Source: Cellulosimicrobium cellulans
GTDB lineage: Bacteria; Actinomycetota; Actinomycetes; Actinomycetales; Cellulomonadaceae
NCBI RefSeq assembly: GCF_024124905.1
Contig: NZ_JAMXST010000004.1
Location: forward strand, 124,001 to 188,000
DNA: 64,000 nt
Reading direction: 5' to 3'
Part shown: positions 28,052 to 36,972 of the stretch, piece after piece
Numbering within the stretch: position 1 is the stretch's first letter
Layout of the letters: each line of letters opens with the position of its first letter
Made by a program: the position numbers and the translations under genes
The notes under the pieces: generated by a model
What the model was told of the DNA's origin: nothing
The model's input: only the letters and a program-made list of their open reading frames with translations
The model's database searches: none

Positions 28052-30715
28052 GTGTCTGCGCACGAACCCGCCGAGGCCCCCGCCGGTGACGCCGTCCCCG
28101 GTACCGACCCCGCGAACCCCGTCGAGACCGCGGCCCCGCCCCGGCGTCGTCGGTCCGGCCGTCGGCGCGTCCTGATCGGCGTGGCCGTGCTGCTCGTCCT
28201 CGCGCTCGTCGCGGGGGCCGCGCTCGTCGTCGTCACCGTGCGCCGGCCGCTGCCGCAGACCTCCGGCCAGGTCGAGCTCCCCGGCCTCGACGCCCAGGTC
28301 ACGGTGCTGCGCGACGCCCAGGGCGTGCCGCAGATCTACGCCGACACCCCCGAGGACCTCTTCCGCGCCCAGGGCTACGTCCAGGCGCAGGACCGCTTCT
28401 TCGAGATGGACTACCGCCGGCACGTCACCGCGGGTCGGCTCGCGGAGCTCGTGGGCGACAACCCCGACGCGATCGCCGCCGACACCGTGACGCGGACCTT
28501 CGGCTGGCGGCAGGTCGCCGAGGAGGAGTGGGACGTCGTCTCGCCCGAGACGAAGGCGTACCTCCAGGCCTACGCCGAGGGCGTCAACGCGTACCTCGAG
28601 AACCGCAGCCCGTCCGAGATCGCGATCGAGTACACCGTGCTCGGCCTCCAGGTCGACGTCGCCGAGCCCGAGCCCTGGGACCCCGTCGACTCGCTCGCCT
28701 GGCTCAAGGCGATGGCGTGGGACCTGCGCGGCAACTACGACGACGAGCTCGAGCGCGCGCTGTCGTTCAGCACCCTCCAGGACACGGCCCGCGTCGCCGC
28801 GCTCTTCCCCGCCTACCCGTCCGAGGTCAACGCGCCGATCCTCGACCCCGGCGAGCTCGACAACCCCCAGCAGGTCGCGCTCGAGCTCGGCCCCGAGGCG
28901 CGCGCCGCGTACGGCTCGGACCACCTCCGGGGCGCGCTCGAGGCCGCCGACCGCGCGCTCGACGCCGTCCCCGTGCTCGTCGGGCGCGGCGAGGGCACCG
29001 GCTCCAACTCGTGGGTCGTCTCCGGCGAGCACACCGTCAGCGGCAAGCCGATCCTCGCGAACGACCCGCACCTCGCCCTCGGTGCCCCCGGGATCTGGGC
29101 CCAGGTCGGGCTGCACTGCAACGAGGTCGGGCCGCAGTGCGGGTTCGACGTCGCGGGCTTCTCGTTCGCAGGCTTCCCCGGCGTCATCATCGGGCACAAC
29201 GCGCAGCTCGCGTGGGGCCTGACGAACATGGGCGCCGACGTCACCGACTTCTTCGTCGAGCGCGTGCGGGACGACACCTACCTGCGCGGTGACGACTGGG
29301 TGCCGCTCGAGACCCGGACCGAGACGCTGCACGTCGCCGGCGGCGAGGACGTCGAGCTCGAGATCCGCTCGACGCTCCACGGGCCGATCGTCTCCGAGGC
29401 GATCCCCGCGACCGAGTCCGCCGTCGACACCCCTGCCCTGGACACCCGCCTGGGCGAGTACGCCGTCTCGCTCCAGTGGACCGCGCTCGAGCCGGGCCGC
29501 ACCGCCGACGCCGTCTTCGCGTTCAACCTCGCCCAGGACGCCGACGACATGCAGGCCGCCGCGGCGCTCTTCGAGGTGCCCGCGCAGAACATCGTCTTCG
29601 CGACGGCGGACGGACACATCGGCTACCAGGCACCCGGCAAGATCCCCGTCCGCCAGGCCGTGCCCGACGCCGAGGTGCCCTCCGACGGCACGTGGCCCCG
29701 CGACGGCTCCGACGAGCGCTACGACTGGCAGGGCTACGTCCCGAGCGAGCAGATGCCGCGCGTCGTCGACCCGGCGGAAGGGTTCGTCGTCGCCGCCAAC
29801 CAGGCCGTGCTGCCCGCCGGCGTCGCGCCGTTCCTCACCACCGACTGGGACTACGGCTACCGCTCGCAGCGCATCCGCCAGCTCCTCGAGGCCGAGATCT
29901 CCGCCGGACGACCCGTCGACGTCGACACGATGAACGAGATCCAGACCGACGACCGCAGCCCCTACGCCGAGGTGCTCGTGCCGCTCCTGCTCGACCAGGA
30001 GATCGACGACGGCTTCGCCGCCGAGGGCCAGGCACTCCTCGCCGACTGGGACTACCGGACCGACACCGACTCCGCCGCGGCCGCCTACTTCGCCGCCGTC
30101 TGGCGCAACCTGCTCCAGCTCACCTTCTGGGACGACCTGCCCGAGTCGGCGCGCCCGAACGGCGGGAGCCGCTGGCTCGCGGTCGTGCAGAACCTCCTCG
30201 AGAACCCGACCGACCCGTTCTGGGACGACCGTCAGACCGTGAGCGTCGTGGAGACGCGCGACGAGGTCCTCACGCAGGCGCTCGTGTCCGCCCGCCTCGA
30301 CCTGACCGTCGAGCAGAGCAAGCAGCCCTCCGACTGGGCCTGGGGCAAGCTCCACGTGCTCGCGCTGGAGCACCCGATCCTCGGCGGCGAGTCCATCCCC
30401 GGCCCCGTCCGCAACTGGGTCAACCCCGACCCCGTCGGCATGCCCGGCGGCTCCTCGATCGTCAACGCCACCGCGTGGGACGCGGCCTCCGGGTCGTTCG
30501 ACGTGACGGCCGGCCCGTCGATGCGGATGGTCGTCGACCTCGACGACCTCGACCGCTCCACCTGGGTCACCGTCACGGGCACGTCCGGCCACCCCGCGTC
30601 CAAGCACTACTCCGACCAGCTCAAGACCTGGGCCCGGGGCGAGACCTACGACTGGCCGTTCTCCACCCAGGCCGTCGCCGACGCGAGCAAGGACGAGCTC
30701 ACCCTCGTCCCGTAG
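28052..30715 (+). CDS. Penicillin acylase-family (Ntn) hydrolase, membrane-anchored
   Basis: 887 residues. A cytoplasmic Arg-rich N-terminus and one membrane helix (about 43-65) precede the acylase. The catalytic Ser318 is the expected N-terminal nucleophile of the beta subunit, in GTGSNSWVVSGEHTVSGKPI; the precursor should cut itself before it. Before it lie the alpha-chain motifs DAQGVPQIYADTPEDLFRAQGYVQAQDR. After it come ANDPHLALGAPGIWAQVGLHC and AQLAWGLTNMGADVTDFFVE. The family hydrolyses amides of penicillins, acyl-homoserine lactones or aculeacin; the natural substrate is unknown. GTG 28052 has no Shine-Dalgarno, but TAGTCT at 28039-28044 suggests a leaderless transcript. Confidence 0.92.
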   Translation: MSAHEPAEAPAGDAVPGTDPANPVETAAPPRRRRSGRRRVLIGVAVLLVLALVAGAALVVVTVRRPLPQTSGQVELPGLDAQVTVLRDAQGVPQIYADTPEDLFRAQGYVQAQDRFFEMDYRRHVTAGRLAELVGDNPDAIAADTVTRTFGWRQVAEEEWDVVSPETKAYLQAYAEGVNAYLENRSPSEIAIEYTVLGLQVDVAEPEPWDPVDSLAWLKAMAWDLRGNYDDELERALSFSTLQDTARVAALFPAYPSEVNAPILDPGELDNPQQVALELGPEARAAYGSDHLRGALEAADRALDAVPVLVGRGEGTGSNSWVVSGEHTVSGKPILANDPHLALGAPGIWAQVGLHCNEVGPQCGFDVAGFSFAGFPGVIIGHNAQLAWGLTNMGADVTDFFVERVRDDTYLRGDDWVPLETRTETLHVAGGEDVELEIRSTLHGPIVSEAIPATESAVDTPALDTRLGEYAVSLQWTALEPGRTADAVFAFNLAQDADDMQAAAALFEVPAQNIVFATADGHIGYQAPGKIPVRQAVPDAEVPSDGTWPRDGSDERYDWQGYVPSEQMPRVVDPAEGFVVAANQAVLPAGVAPFLTTDWDYGYRSQRIRQLLEAEISAGRPVDVDTMNEIQTDDRSPYAEVLVPLLLDQEIDDGFAAEGQALLADWDYRTDTDSAAAAYFAAVWRNLLQLTFWDDLPESARPNGGSRWLAVVQNLLENPTDPFWDDRQTVSVVETRDEVLTQALVSARLDLTVEQSKQPSDWAWGKLHVLALEHPILGGESIPGPVRNWVNPDPVGMPGGSSIVNATAWDAASGSFDVTAGPSMRMVVDLDDLDRSTWVTVTGTSGHPASKHYSDQLKTWARGETYDWPFSTQAVADASKDELTLVP

Positions 30716-30758
30716 TCCTGGGTCGGGTCGGCCGGTCGGGTCGCGTCTGCTGCCCGCT

Positions 30759-30845
30759 GGGTCGGGTTCGCTGGTCTGCTCGGGTCGAGTGCCCGCGGGT
30801 CGGGTCCGCTGGTCTGCTCGGGTCGAGTGCCCGCGTGGTCGGGTC
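30759..30845. repeat. 38-bp tandem repeat, two full copies plus a partial
   Basis: Copies at 30759-30796 and 30797-30834 differ at one position (GGGTT versus GGGTC near the start). A partial third copy (TGGTCGGGTCCGC) follows to about 30848. Unit core is CTGGTCTGCTCGGGTCGAG. Confidence 0.85.
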
Positions 30846-30846
30846 C

Positions 30847-30958
30847 GCGGTGGGGTCGGACCGTGTGCTGGGACTGGCGCACCGTCACCCTGGTCATTCG
30901 GGCGGGGGTTCTAGGAGTGCGCCTCTGACGTCCTGCACACACGGTCCGACCCCACCGC
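30847..30958. terminator. 21-bp inverted repeat enclosing 70 bases
   Basis: Arms 30847-30867 and 30938-30958 are perfectly complementary. Located after the penicillin-acylase-like gene. The large loop is unusual for a terminator. Confidence 0.45.
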
Positions 30959-31057
30959 TCGTCCTGTCCGTCACCGCACGACCCGCGGCCCGGGTCCGGC
31001 GGTCACGCTCGGCCCGGGCGCGCTGCCGTGCCACCGATGGCGGGATGGCCCCCGGCG

Positions 31058-31113
31058 GAGATGCGAGAAGTTGCCCCTCCGGGCCCCGTACCAGGGGCCA
31101 CTTCTCGCGTCTC
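31058..31113. terminator. Hairpin near the end of the 5-FTHF cyclo-ligase gene
   Basis: Arms 31058-31078 and 31093-31113 pair at 20 of 21 positions (one G-T, one mismatch) with a 14-base loop. Sits between convergent genes, no T-run. Confidence 0.55.
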
Positions 31114-31251
31114 GTCACCCCACGCGCGGCCCGTGGCGACGGAGCGGCAGCCCGAGCGGTCACCCACGTCAGCCCGACCGCGCGGGCGGCGGGTCTGTAC
31201 CGACCGAACCAGCCCGACCGCGGGGTCGTGGAGCCGGCCCGGGTGGCGGGG

Positions 31252-31884
31252 CTACGGGAGCCAGCGCCAGCCGAGGGGGGTCGCGACGGCGTCGACGGTC
31301 TTGTCGTGGGGCTCGACCGGGAGCGGGCGGTCGGAGGCGTCGTAGACCTCCTCGGGGAAGACGACGGCGACGACCTTGGTCCCGGGGCGCAGGTGCTCGA
31401 GCGCGCGGTCGTACCAGCCGCCGCCCTGGCCGAGCCGGACGCCGCGCGAGTCGACGGCGAGCGCGGGGGCGACGACGACGTCCGCCTGGGCGATGGCTTC
31501 GGCGCCGAGCGACGGGGTGCCGGGTTCGGGGGGTCGGCCGGGGGCGCGGACCTGGAGGTCGGCCGGGCCGTCGTACAGGGCCCAGTCGCGCTGCAGGCCG
31601 GCGCCGAGCACGGGCAGCAGGACGCGCACGCCGCGCGCGGAGAGGCGTTCGAGCATCTCCGTGGTGCCGGGCTCGGCGGGCCGGGCGGCGTAGGTCGCGA
31701 CGCACGTGGCGGCGGCGACCTCGGGGATGGTCTCCACGACGTCGGCGATCGCGGCGGCCGCTTCCTTGCGGAGCCGCTCGGACCGCGCCTGGCGGTTGGT
31801 GCGGATGGCCTTGCGGAGGATCTCCTTCGCGTCCTCGGCTTCGATGCTTCCGTGCAGGGGGTACGGCTGGACCGGGCCACTCAT
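31252..31884 (-). CDS. 5-formyltetrahydrofolate cyclo-ligase
   Basis: 210 residues. EAKEILRKAIRTNRQARS-like N-terminus, AYAARPAEPGTTEMLERLSARG, and the signature LAVDSRGVRLGQGGGWYDRAL identify the family. The enzyme uses ATP to turn 5-formyl-THF into methenyl-THF. Homologues often sit beside the ruc-like gene (Rv0992c next to Rv0991c). Here the penicillin-acylase-like gene lies between them on the other strand. It is transcribed divergently from the mutase fusion at 32064. Confidence 0.93.
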   Translation of the reverse strand: MSGPVQPYPLHGSIEAEDAKEILRKAIRTNRQARSERLRKEAAAAIADVVETIPEVAAATCVATYAARPAEPGTTEMLERLSARGVRVLLPVLGAGLQRDWALYDGPADLQVRAPGRPPEPGTPSLGAEAIAQADVVVAPALAVDSRGVRLGQGGGWYDRALEHLRPGTKVVAVVFPEEVYDASDRPLPVEPHDKTVDAVATPLGWRWLP

Positions 31885-32063
31885 GTCCCTATTGTCACCC
31901 GGCTCGGGGTTCCTCGCGGACGCAGCGCGGGTGACCTTCGGCCCTGGTGGTCCGGATCGGGTTCCTTCGACGGGTCTCGGGTGCCTATGATCGGGGAGAG
32001 CCAGTAGTTCGGACTCCTGACAAATGAGTCGTTGTCCGACAGAGGTCGACCAGTGAGGACGCC

Positions 32064-34310
32064 ATGACCGCGACGACGCCCGCGAAGCCCAGCGCCACGA
32101 CCCCGCGACCGCGAGGGGGCGCGCACAGCCGGACCGCGAGGGCCGCCGTCGTGCTCGCCGCGGGGCACGACGCCGCGTCGCGCGACCTCCTGTCCCAGCC
32201 GCTGGGGAGCGCGACCGTCGTCGAGCTGGCCGTGGCGAACGTCCGGCGCGTGGTGGACGCGAGCCGCATCGTCGTCGTCGTGGCGCCCGACGACCCGACC
32301 GTGCGCGAGCTGCTCGGCGAGGACGTCGTCTATGTGGAGCAGGAGGCGCCTCTCGGCACGGGTGACGCGGTCCTCGCGGCGCGCGGGGCGGTCGCGTCGG
32401 TGCTGGGGCTCGGCGTCGACGAGCCGGTGCTCGTCGCGTACGCGGACACGCCCCTGCTGCGCTCGGAGTCGCTCCTGGGCCTGCTGACCCGCCACACGCT
32501 CACGGGCGCCGACCTGTCGCTCCTCTCGGCCGTCGTGGACGACCCGGACGGCTACGGGCGCGTGGTGCGCGCCGAGGGCGAGATCACCGCGATCCTCGAG
32601 TCGTCCGAGGCGGGCGACGTGGCGGAGCCGCGCACGGAGATCAACGTGGGCGCCTACGTCGCGGCGCCGGGGCTGCTGTTCGGCGAGCTCGAGCGCATGG
32701 CGTCCGACGGCGAGCACCGGCTCACGGAGCTCGCTCGCCGCGTCATCGGCGCGGGGAAGCGGATCTCGTCGTACCGGATCGTCGACGTCGACGAGGTCCG
32801 CGGCATCAACACGCCGGACGAGCTGGCGCAGGCGGCGGACATCGTCCTCAAGCGCCTGTTCGTCCCGAAGAAGAACACGGACACCAAGATCGTGTTCGGC
32901 ACGGGCGGCTGGCGCGCGGTCATCGGCGAGGGGTACACGCTCGCGAACGTGCGCCGGCTGTGCCAGGCGATCGCGAACGAGACGATCCGCCGCGGCCTCG
33001 ACGGCAAGGGCGTCGTGATCGGCGGCGACCGGCGCTTCCTCTCGCGCGAGTCGGCCATCGCCGCGGCCGAGGTCTTCGCGGGCAACAACATCGCGGTCAC
33101 GCTCCTGCCCGACGACGTCCCGACCCCGCTCGTGACGTTCGCCGCGCCCTACCTCGGGGCGGCGTACGGGATCATCGTCACGTCGAGCCACAACCCGCCC
33201 GAGTGGAACGGCATGAAGGTGTTCCGCCAGGACGGTTCGCTGCCGCTCGACGACGAGACGGACCGCTACCAGGACGAGGCCAACGCGCTGTCCGTCGACG
33301 ACGTCATCACGCTCGACATCGACGTGGCGCGCCGCACGGGCGTCGTCGTCGACCGGTCGCTCACCGACCCCTACGTCGACGCGATCGAGAAGATCATCGA
33401 CGTGGAGGCGGTGCGCGGCTCCGACCTGCAGGTCGTCGTCGACCCGATGTACGGCACGAGCCAGCTCACGCTCGGCACGATCCTGTCCGACATGCGCGTG
33501 CGCTCGGAGTTCATCCACGCGGCGCACAACCCGCTGTTCGGCGGCGTCGCGCCGGCGCCGGACCTGCAGCGCCTGAGCACGCTCGTGACGATGATCCAGC
33601 AGGGCGGGGGTCGCTACGACCTCGGCATGGCCACGGACGGCGACTCCGACCGCATCGGGATCGTCGACGAGACCGGCGAGTACATCTCGACGAACGACCT
33701 CCTCCTCCTCCTCTACTGGTACCTGCACGAGGTCCGCGGAGAGAAGGGCGGCGTCGTGCGCAACCTCGCGACGACGCACCTGCTCGACCGCCTCGCGGCC
33801 CACTTCGGCGAGGAGTCGCGCGAGGTCAAGGTCGGCTTCAAGCACGTCACGGCGGGCATGGAGGAGATCGGCGCCGTGCTCGGCGGCGAGTCGTCGGGCG
33901 GTCTGACGATCCGCGGCTGGATCCTCGGCAAGGACGGCATCTTCGCGTGCGCCCTGGTGGCCGAGATGCTGGCCCGCACGGGCAAGCGGATCTCCGAGCT
34001 GCGCGCGATGATCTACGAGATCACGGGTCGCCTCTACACGCTCGAGGCGGGCGTGCCGGCGACGCCGGAGATGCGCGTCGAGGTGCCGCGGCGCCTCGAG
34101 GCGGAGCCGCTCACGCACGTCGGCCCGTACCCCGTCGTCTCGGTCTCCCACCTCGACGGCACCAAGATCCTCCTCGAGAACGACAACTGGGCGCTCCTGC
34201 GGTTCTCCGGCACCGAGCCCGTCCTGCGCATGTTCGTCGAGGCGGACTCTCCCGAGAAGGCCGCCGAGCTCCTCGAGTGGCTCCAGGGGTTCGTCACCGC
34301 CGGCGTGTGA
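32064..34310 (+). CDS. GlmU-like nucleotidyltransferase fused to phosphohexomutase
   Basis: 748 residues, two domains. Residues about 25-275 follow a GlmU-type sugar nucleotidyltransferase (APLGTGDAVLAARGAV, AYADTPLL, DPDGYGRVVRAEGEI, EINVGAYVAAPGLL), but the signature loop is VVLAAGHDAASRDLL, without the usual G-T-R-M and Lys. Residues about 280-745 are a complete alpha-D-phosphohexomutase: catalytic Ser375 in VTSSHNPPEWNG, metal loop ATDGDSDRIG, sugar loop GGESSGG and phosphate loop RFSGTEPVLRMF. The next gene encodes chitobiose phosphorylase, so a role in turning GlcNAc-1-phosphate into GlcNAc-6-phosphate, or using it for a nucleotide sugar, is inferred. The nucleotidyltransferase half may be regulatory rather than active. 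Confidence 0.85.
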   Translation: MTATTPAKPSATTPRPRGGAHSRTARAAVVLAAGHDAASRDLLSQPLGSATVVELAVANVRRVVDASRIVVVVAPDDPTVRELLGEDVVYVEQEAPLGTGDAVLAARGAVASVLGLGVDEPVLVAYADTPLLRSESLLGLLTRHTLTGADLSLLSAVVDDPDGYGRVVRAEGEITAILESSEAGDVAEPRTEINVGAYVAAPGLLFGELERMASDGEHRLTELARRVIGAGKRISSYRIVDVDEVRGINTPDELAQAADIVLKRLFVPKKNTDTKIVFGTGGWRAVIGEGYTLANVRRLCQAIANETIRRGLDGKGVVIGGDRRFLSRESAIAAAEVFAGNNIAVTLLPDDVPTPLVTFAAPYLGAAYGIIVTSSHNPPEWNGMKVFRQDGSLPLDDETDRYQDEANALSVDDVITLDIDVARRTGVVVDRSLTDPYVDAIEKIIDVEAVRGSDLQVVVDPMYGTSQLTLGTILSDMRVRSEFIHAAHNPLFGGVAPAPDLQRLSTLVTMIQQGGGRYDLGMATDGDSDRIGIVDETGEYISTNDLLLLLYWYLHEVRGEKGGVVRNLATTHLLDRLAAHFGEESREVKVGFKHVTAGMEEIGAVLGGESSGGLTIRGWILGKDGIFACALVAEMLARTGKRISELRAMIYEITGRLYTLEAGVPATPEMRVEVPRRLEAEPLTHVGPYPVVSVSHLDGTKILLENDNWALLRFSGTEPVLRMFVEADSPEKAAELLEWLQGFVTAGV

Positions 34311-34383
34311 CGGCGCCGGACCTCCCCACCCTGCCCGACCCCCCGCCCCCAGCCCCACCCCCACGACAGGAACCAGAGCAACG

Positions 34384-36840
34384 ATGCGCTACGGCCACTT
34401 CGACACCGCGCACGACGAGTACGTCGTCGAGCGCCCCGACGTCCCCGTCTCGTGGACGAACTACCTCGGCACCCGGGACATGTGCACGGTCCTGTCGCAC
34501 AACGGCGGCGGGTACTCGTACTTCAAGAGCTCGCAGTACGGGCGCATCTCGCGCTTCCGCCAGAACGGCGTCCCCCTCGACCGCCCCGGGCACTACGTGT
34601 ACCTGCGCGACGACGCGGACGGCGACTACTGGTCGGTGTCGTGGCAGCCGGTCGGCAAGCCGTTCGTCGGTCCCGACGAGGAGCTCGACCCCGCGGGGGG
34701 CGCGGGCCGCTGGACCACGCGGCACGGTCTGAGCTACACGACGTTCCGCTCCGAGTACAAGGGCATCGACGCCGAGCAGACGGTCTTCATCCCGCTCGAC
34801 GACGACGTGGAGCTGTGGGACGTGCGGGTCACCAACACCACCGACGAGGTGCGCGAGCTCACCGTGGGGTCGTACGTGGAGTTCAGCTTCCACACGATCA
34901 CGATCGACAACCAGAACCTGCAGATGTCGCTCTACGCGTCCGGCTCCTCGTACGAGGACGGGATCATCGAGTACGACTTCTACTACGAGCCCTGGACGTA
35001 CCACTACTTCGCGTCGAGCGAGACGCCGTCGTCGTACGACTCGCTGCGCGACAGCTTCATCGGGCCGTACCGGACCGAGACCAACCCGGTCGCGATCGAG
35101 CGCGGCGAGGGCTCGAACCAGAGCGCGACGACGCAGAACCACTGCGGCGCGCTGCTGCACAAGGTGACGCTCGCGCCGGGCGAGACCAAGCGCCTCGTCT
35201 TCATGCTCGGGTACGGCTCGCGCGACGCGGCCGGGCGCGCGATCCAGGCGAAGTACTCCGACGTCGCCGCTGTGGACCGTGAGCGCGAGCGGCTGCGCGA
35301 CTACTGGCGCGCCAAGCAGGACAAGCTCCGCATCCGCACCCCCCACGAGGGCATGAACACGATGATCAACGCCTGGACGCTGCTCCAGGCCGAGACGTGC
35401 GTCGTGTGGTCGCGCTTCGCGTCGTTCGTCGAGGTCGGCGGACGCGCGGGTCTCGGGTACCGCGACACCGCGCAGGACGTCATGAGCGTCATCCACTCCA
35501 ACCCGACGAAGACGCGCCAGCGCATCGTCGAGCTCCTGCGGGCCCAGACGGAGGCCGGCTACGGCCTGCACCTGTTCGACCCCAAGGCGTTCGACCCCGA
35601 CGCCGAGAAGCTGCCCGACGTCCCGTCCCCGACGATCGTGCCCACGGTCGACCCGAAGGACCTCATCCACGGGCTCGAGGACACGTGCTCGGACGACCAC
35701 CTGTGGCTCGTGCCGTCGGTCGTCGAGTACGTCAAGGAGACGGGCGACCGCGCGTTCCTCGACCTGGAGATCCCGTTCGCCGAGGGCACGCCCGCCACGG
35801 TGTACGACCACCTGGTCCGGGCGCTCGAGTTCTCCGCGCAGCAGGTGGGCCAGAACGGCGTGGCGCTCGGTCTGCGCGCGGACTGGAACGACTGCCTCAA
35901 CCTCGGCGGCGGCGAGACGTCGCTCGTGACGTTCCTGCACGCGTGGGCGATCGGCGCGTTCCTCGAGATCGCGGAGCCGCTCGCGGCCGCGGGCGTCGAG
36001 CGGGCCGAGGCCGACGTCGCGCGCTTCACGGCCGAGCGCGAGCGCATCGCCAAGGTCGCGGACGCCCAGCTCTGGGACGGCCGGTGGTGGATCCGCGGGT
36101 ACACGCGCGACGGCGTGAAGATCGGCTCGGCCGAGAACGAGGAGGGCAAGATCTTCCTCGAGCACCAGGCGTGGCCCGTCATCGCCGGGATCACGAGCCA
36201 GGAGCGCGGCGAGGCGTCGATGGACGCGGTGCGCGAGCTGCTCGGCTCCGAGTACGGCAACCACCTCAACTGGCCGGCGTTCACGAAGGTCGACGACACG
36301 GTCGGCTTCGTCACGCGCGTGTACCCGGGCATCAAGGAGAACGCCGCGATCTTCTCCCACCCCAACGCGTGGCCGATCATCGCGGAGGCGATGCTGGGCC
36401 GCGGGGACGAGGCGGTGCAGTTCTACGACGCGATCCTGCCGTACCACCAGAACGACAACATCGAGGTGCGCGGCGCGGAGCCGTACGCGTACGTCCAGTT
36501 CCTCTACGGCCGCGACCACGAGTGGTTCGGCAAGGCGCAGAACCCGTGGCTCACGGGCACGGCCGGCTGGATGTACACCGCGGTGACCAAGTACGTCCTC
36601 GGCGTCCGCCTCGCGCTCGACGGCCTGGTGGTCGACCCGTCGATCCCGAAGGACTGGGACGGGTTCGAGGTGCGCCGCGAGTGGCGCGGCGCCGTCTACG
36701 ACATCGAGGTCCGCAACCCCGACCACGTGTCGAAGGGCGTGCGCTCGGTGACGGTCGACGGCGTCGAGCACGACCCGGCGAGCCCGATCCCCGCGCTGCC
36801 GGAGGGCGCCGAGGCGAAGGTCGTCGTCACGCTCGGCTGA
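34384..36840 (+). CDS. GH94 phosphorylase, probably N,N'-diacetylchitobiose phosphorylase
   Basis: 818 residues, full length for GH94. The start MRYGHFDTAHDEYVVERPDV, SRFASFVEVGGRAGLGYRDT, GLEDTCSDDHLWLVPSV and GLRADWNDCLNLGGGETS resemble, from memory, Vibrio chitobiose phosphorylase more than cellobiose phosphorylase. Asp500 in RADWNDC is the expected general acid; the Vibrio enzyme uses Asp492. Such an enzyme splits chitobiose with phosphate into GlcNAc-1-phosphate and GlcNAc. There is no signal peptide, so the substrate must be imported. It follows the mutase fusion by 73 bp on the same strand and ends at a hairpin. No ABC sugar importer or chitinase is in the window; a GH20 hexosaminidase lies at 56.5 kb. 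Confidence 0.88.
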   Translation: MRYGHFDTAHDEYVVERPDVPVSWTNYLGTRDMCTVLSHNGGGYSYFKSSQYGRISRFRQNGVPLDRPGHYVYLRDDADGDYWSVSWQPVGKPFVGPDEELDPAGGAGRWTTRHGLSYTTFRSEYKGIDAEQTVFIPLDDDVELWDVRVTNTTDEVRELTVGSYVEFSFHTITIDNQNLQMSLYASGSSYEDGIIEYDFYYEPWTYHYFASSETPSSYDSLRDSFIGPYRTETNPVAIERGEGSNQSATTQNHCGALLHKVTLAPGETKRLVFMLGYGSRDAAGRAIQAKYSDVAAVDRERERLRDYWRAKQDKLRIRTPHEGMNTMINAWTLLQAETCVVWSRFASFVEVGGRAGLGYRDTAQDVMSVIHSNPTKTRQRIVELLRAQTEAGYGLHLFDPKAFDPDAEKLPDVPSPTIVPTVDPKDLIHGLEDTCSDDHLWLVPSVVEYVKETGDRAFLDLEIPFAEGTPATVYDHLVRALEFSAQQVGQNGVALGLRADWNDCLNLGGGETSLVTFLHAWAIGAFLEIAEPLAAAGVERAEADVARFTAERERIAKVADAQLWDGRWWIRGYTRDGVKIGSAENEEGKIFLEHQAWPVIAGITSQERGEASMDAVRELLGSEYGNHLNWPAFTKVDDTVGFVTRVYPGIKENAAIFSHPNAWPIIAEAMLGRGDEAVQFYDAILPYHQNDNIEVRGAEPYAYVQFLYGRDHEWFGKAQNPWLTGTAGWMYTAVTKYVLGVRLALDGLVVDPSIPKDWDGFEVRREWRGAVYDIEVRNPDHVSKGVRSVTVDGVEHDPASPIPALPEGAEAKVVVTLG

Positions 36841-36851
36841 TCCCCTGGTCG

Positions 36852-36903
36852 CACCACCGGGTGCCCCCGTCACCGGTCGGTGGCGCGCGGGCGCCCGGTG
36901 GTG
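36852..36903 (+). terminator. Hairpin after the GH94 gene
   Basis: Arms 36852-36868 and 36887-36903 pair at 16 of 17 positions including one G-T pair. Twelve bases after the stop codon. Confidence 0.6.
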
Positions 36904-36972
36904 TCACCCTGTGCACCGAGGACCGGGCACCCGCCCGGGCCCGCCGACAGCTCCGAGGACGGTCACCGCCGC

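Larger units (their letters stand above)
30716..31251. other. 536-bp intergenic region rich in repeats
   Basis: The gap between two convergent genes contains a 38-bp tandem repeat (30759-30834 and part of a third unit) and two large inverted repeats, annotated separately. No gene-like frame is seen. Confidence 0.6.

Noticed and set aside
28001-30607. An 868-codon minus-strand frame opposite the penicillin-acylase-like gene
   Set aside because: Antisense shadow of a gene with clear Ntn-hydrolase motifs.
30759-30845. Short repeat array as a CRISPR
   Set aside because: Units are directly adjacent with no unique spacers, only about 2.3 copies, and no cas genes are present.
31881-36873. Two long minus-strand frames (827 and 859 codons) opposite the mutase fusion and GH94 genes
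   Set aside because: Same shadow pattern; no recognisable motif and they cover unambiguous genes.
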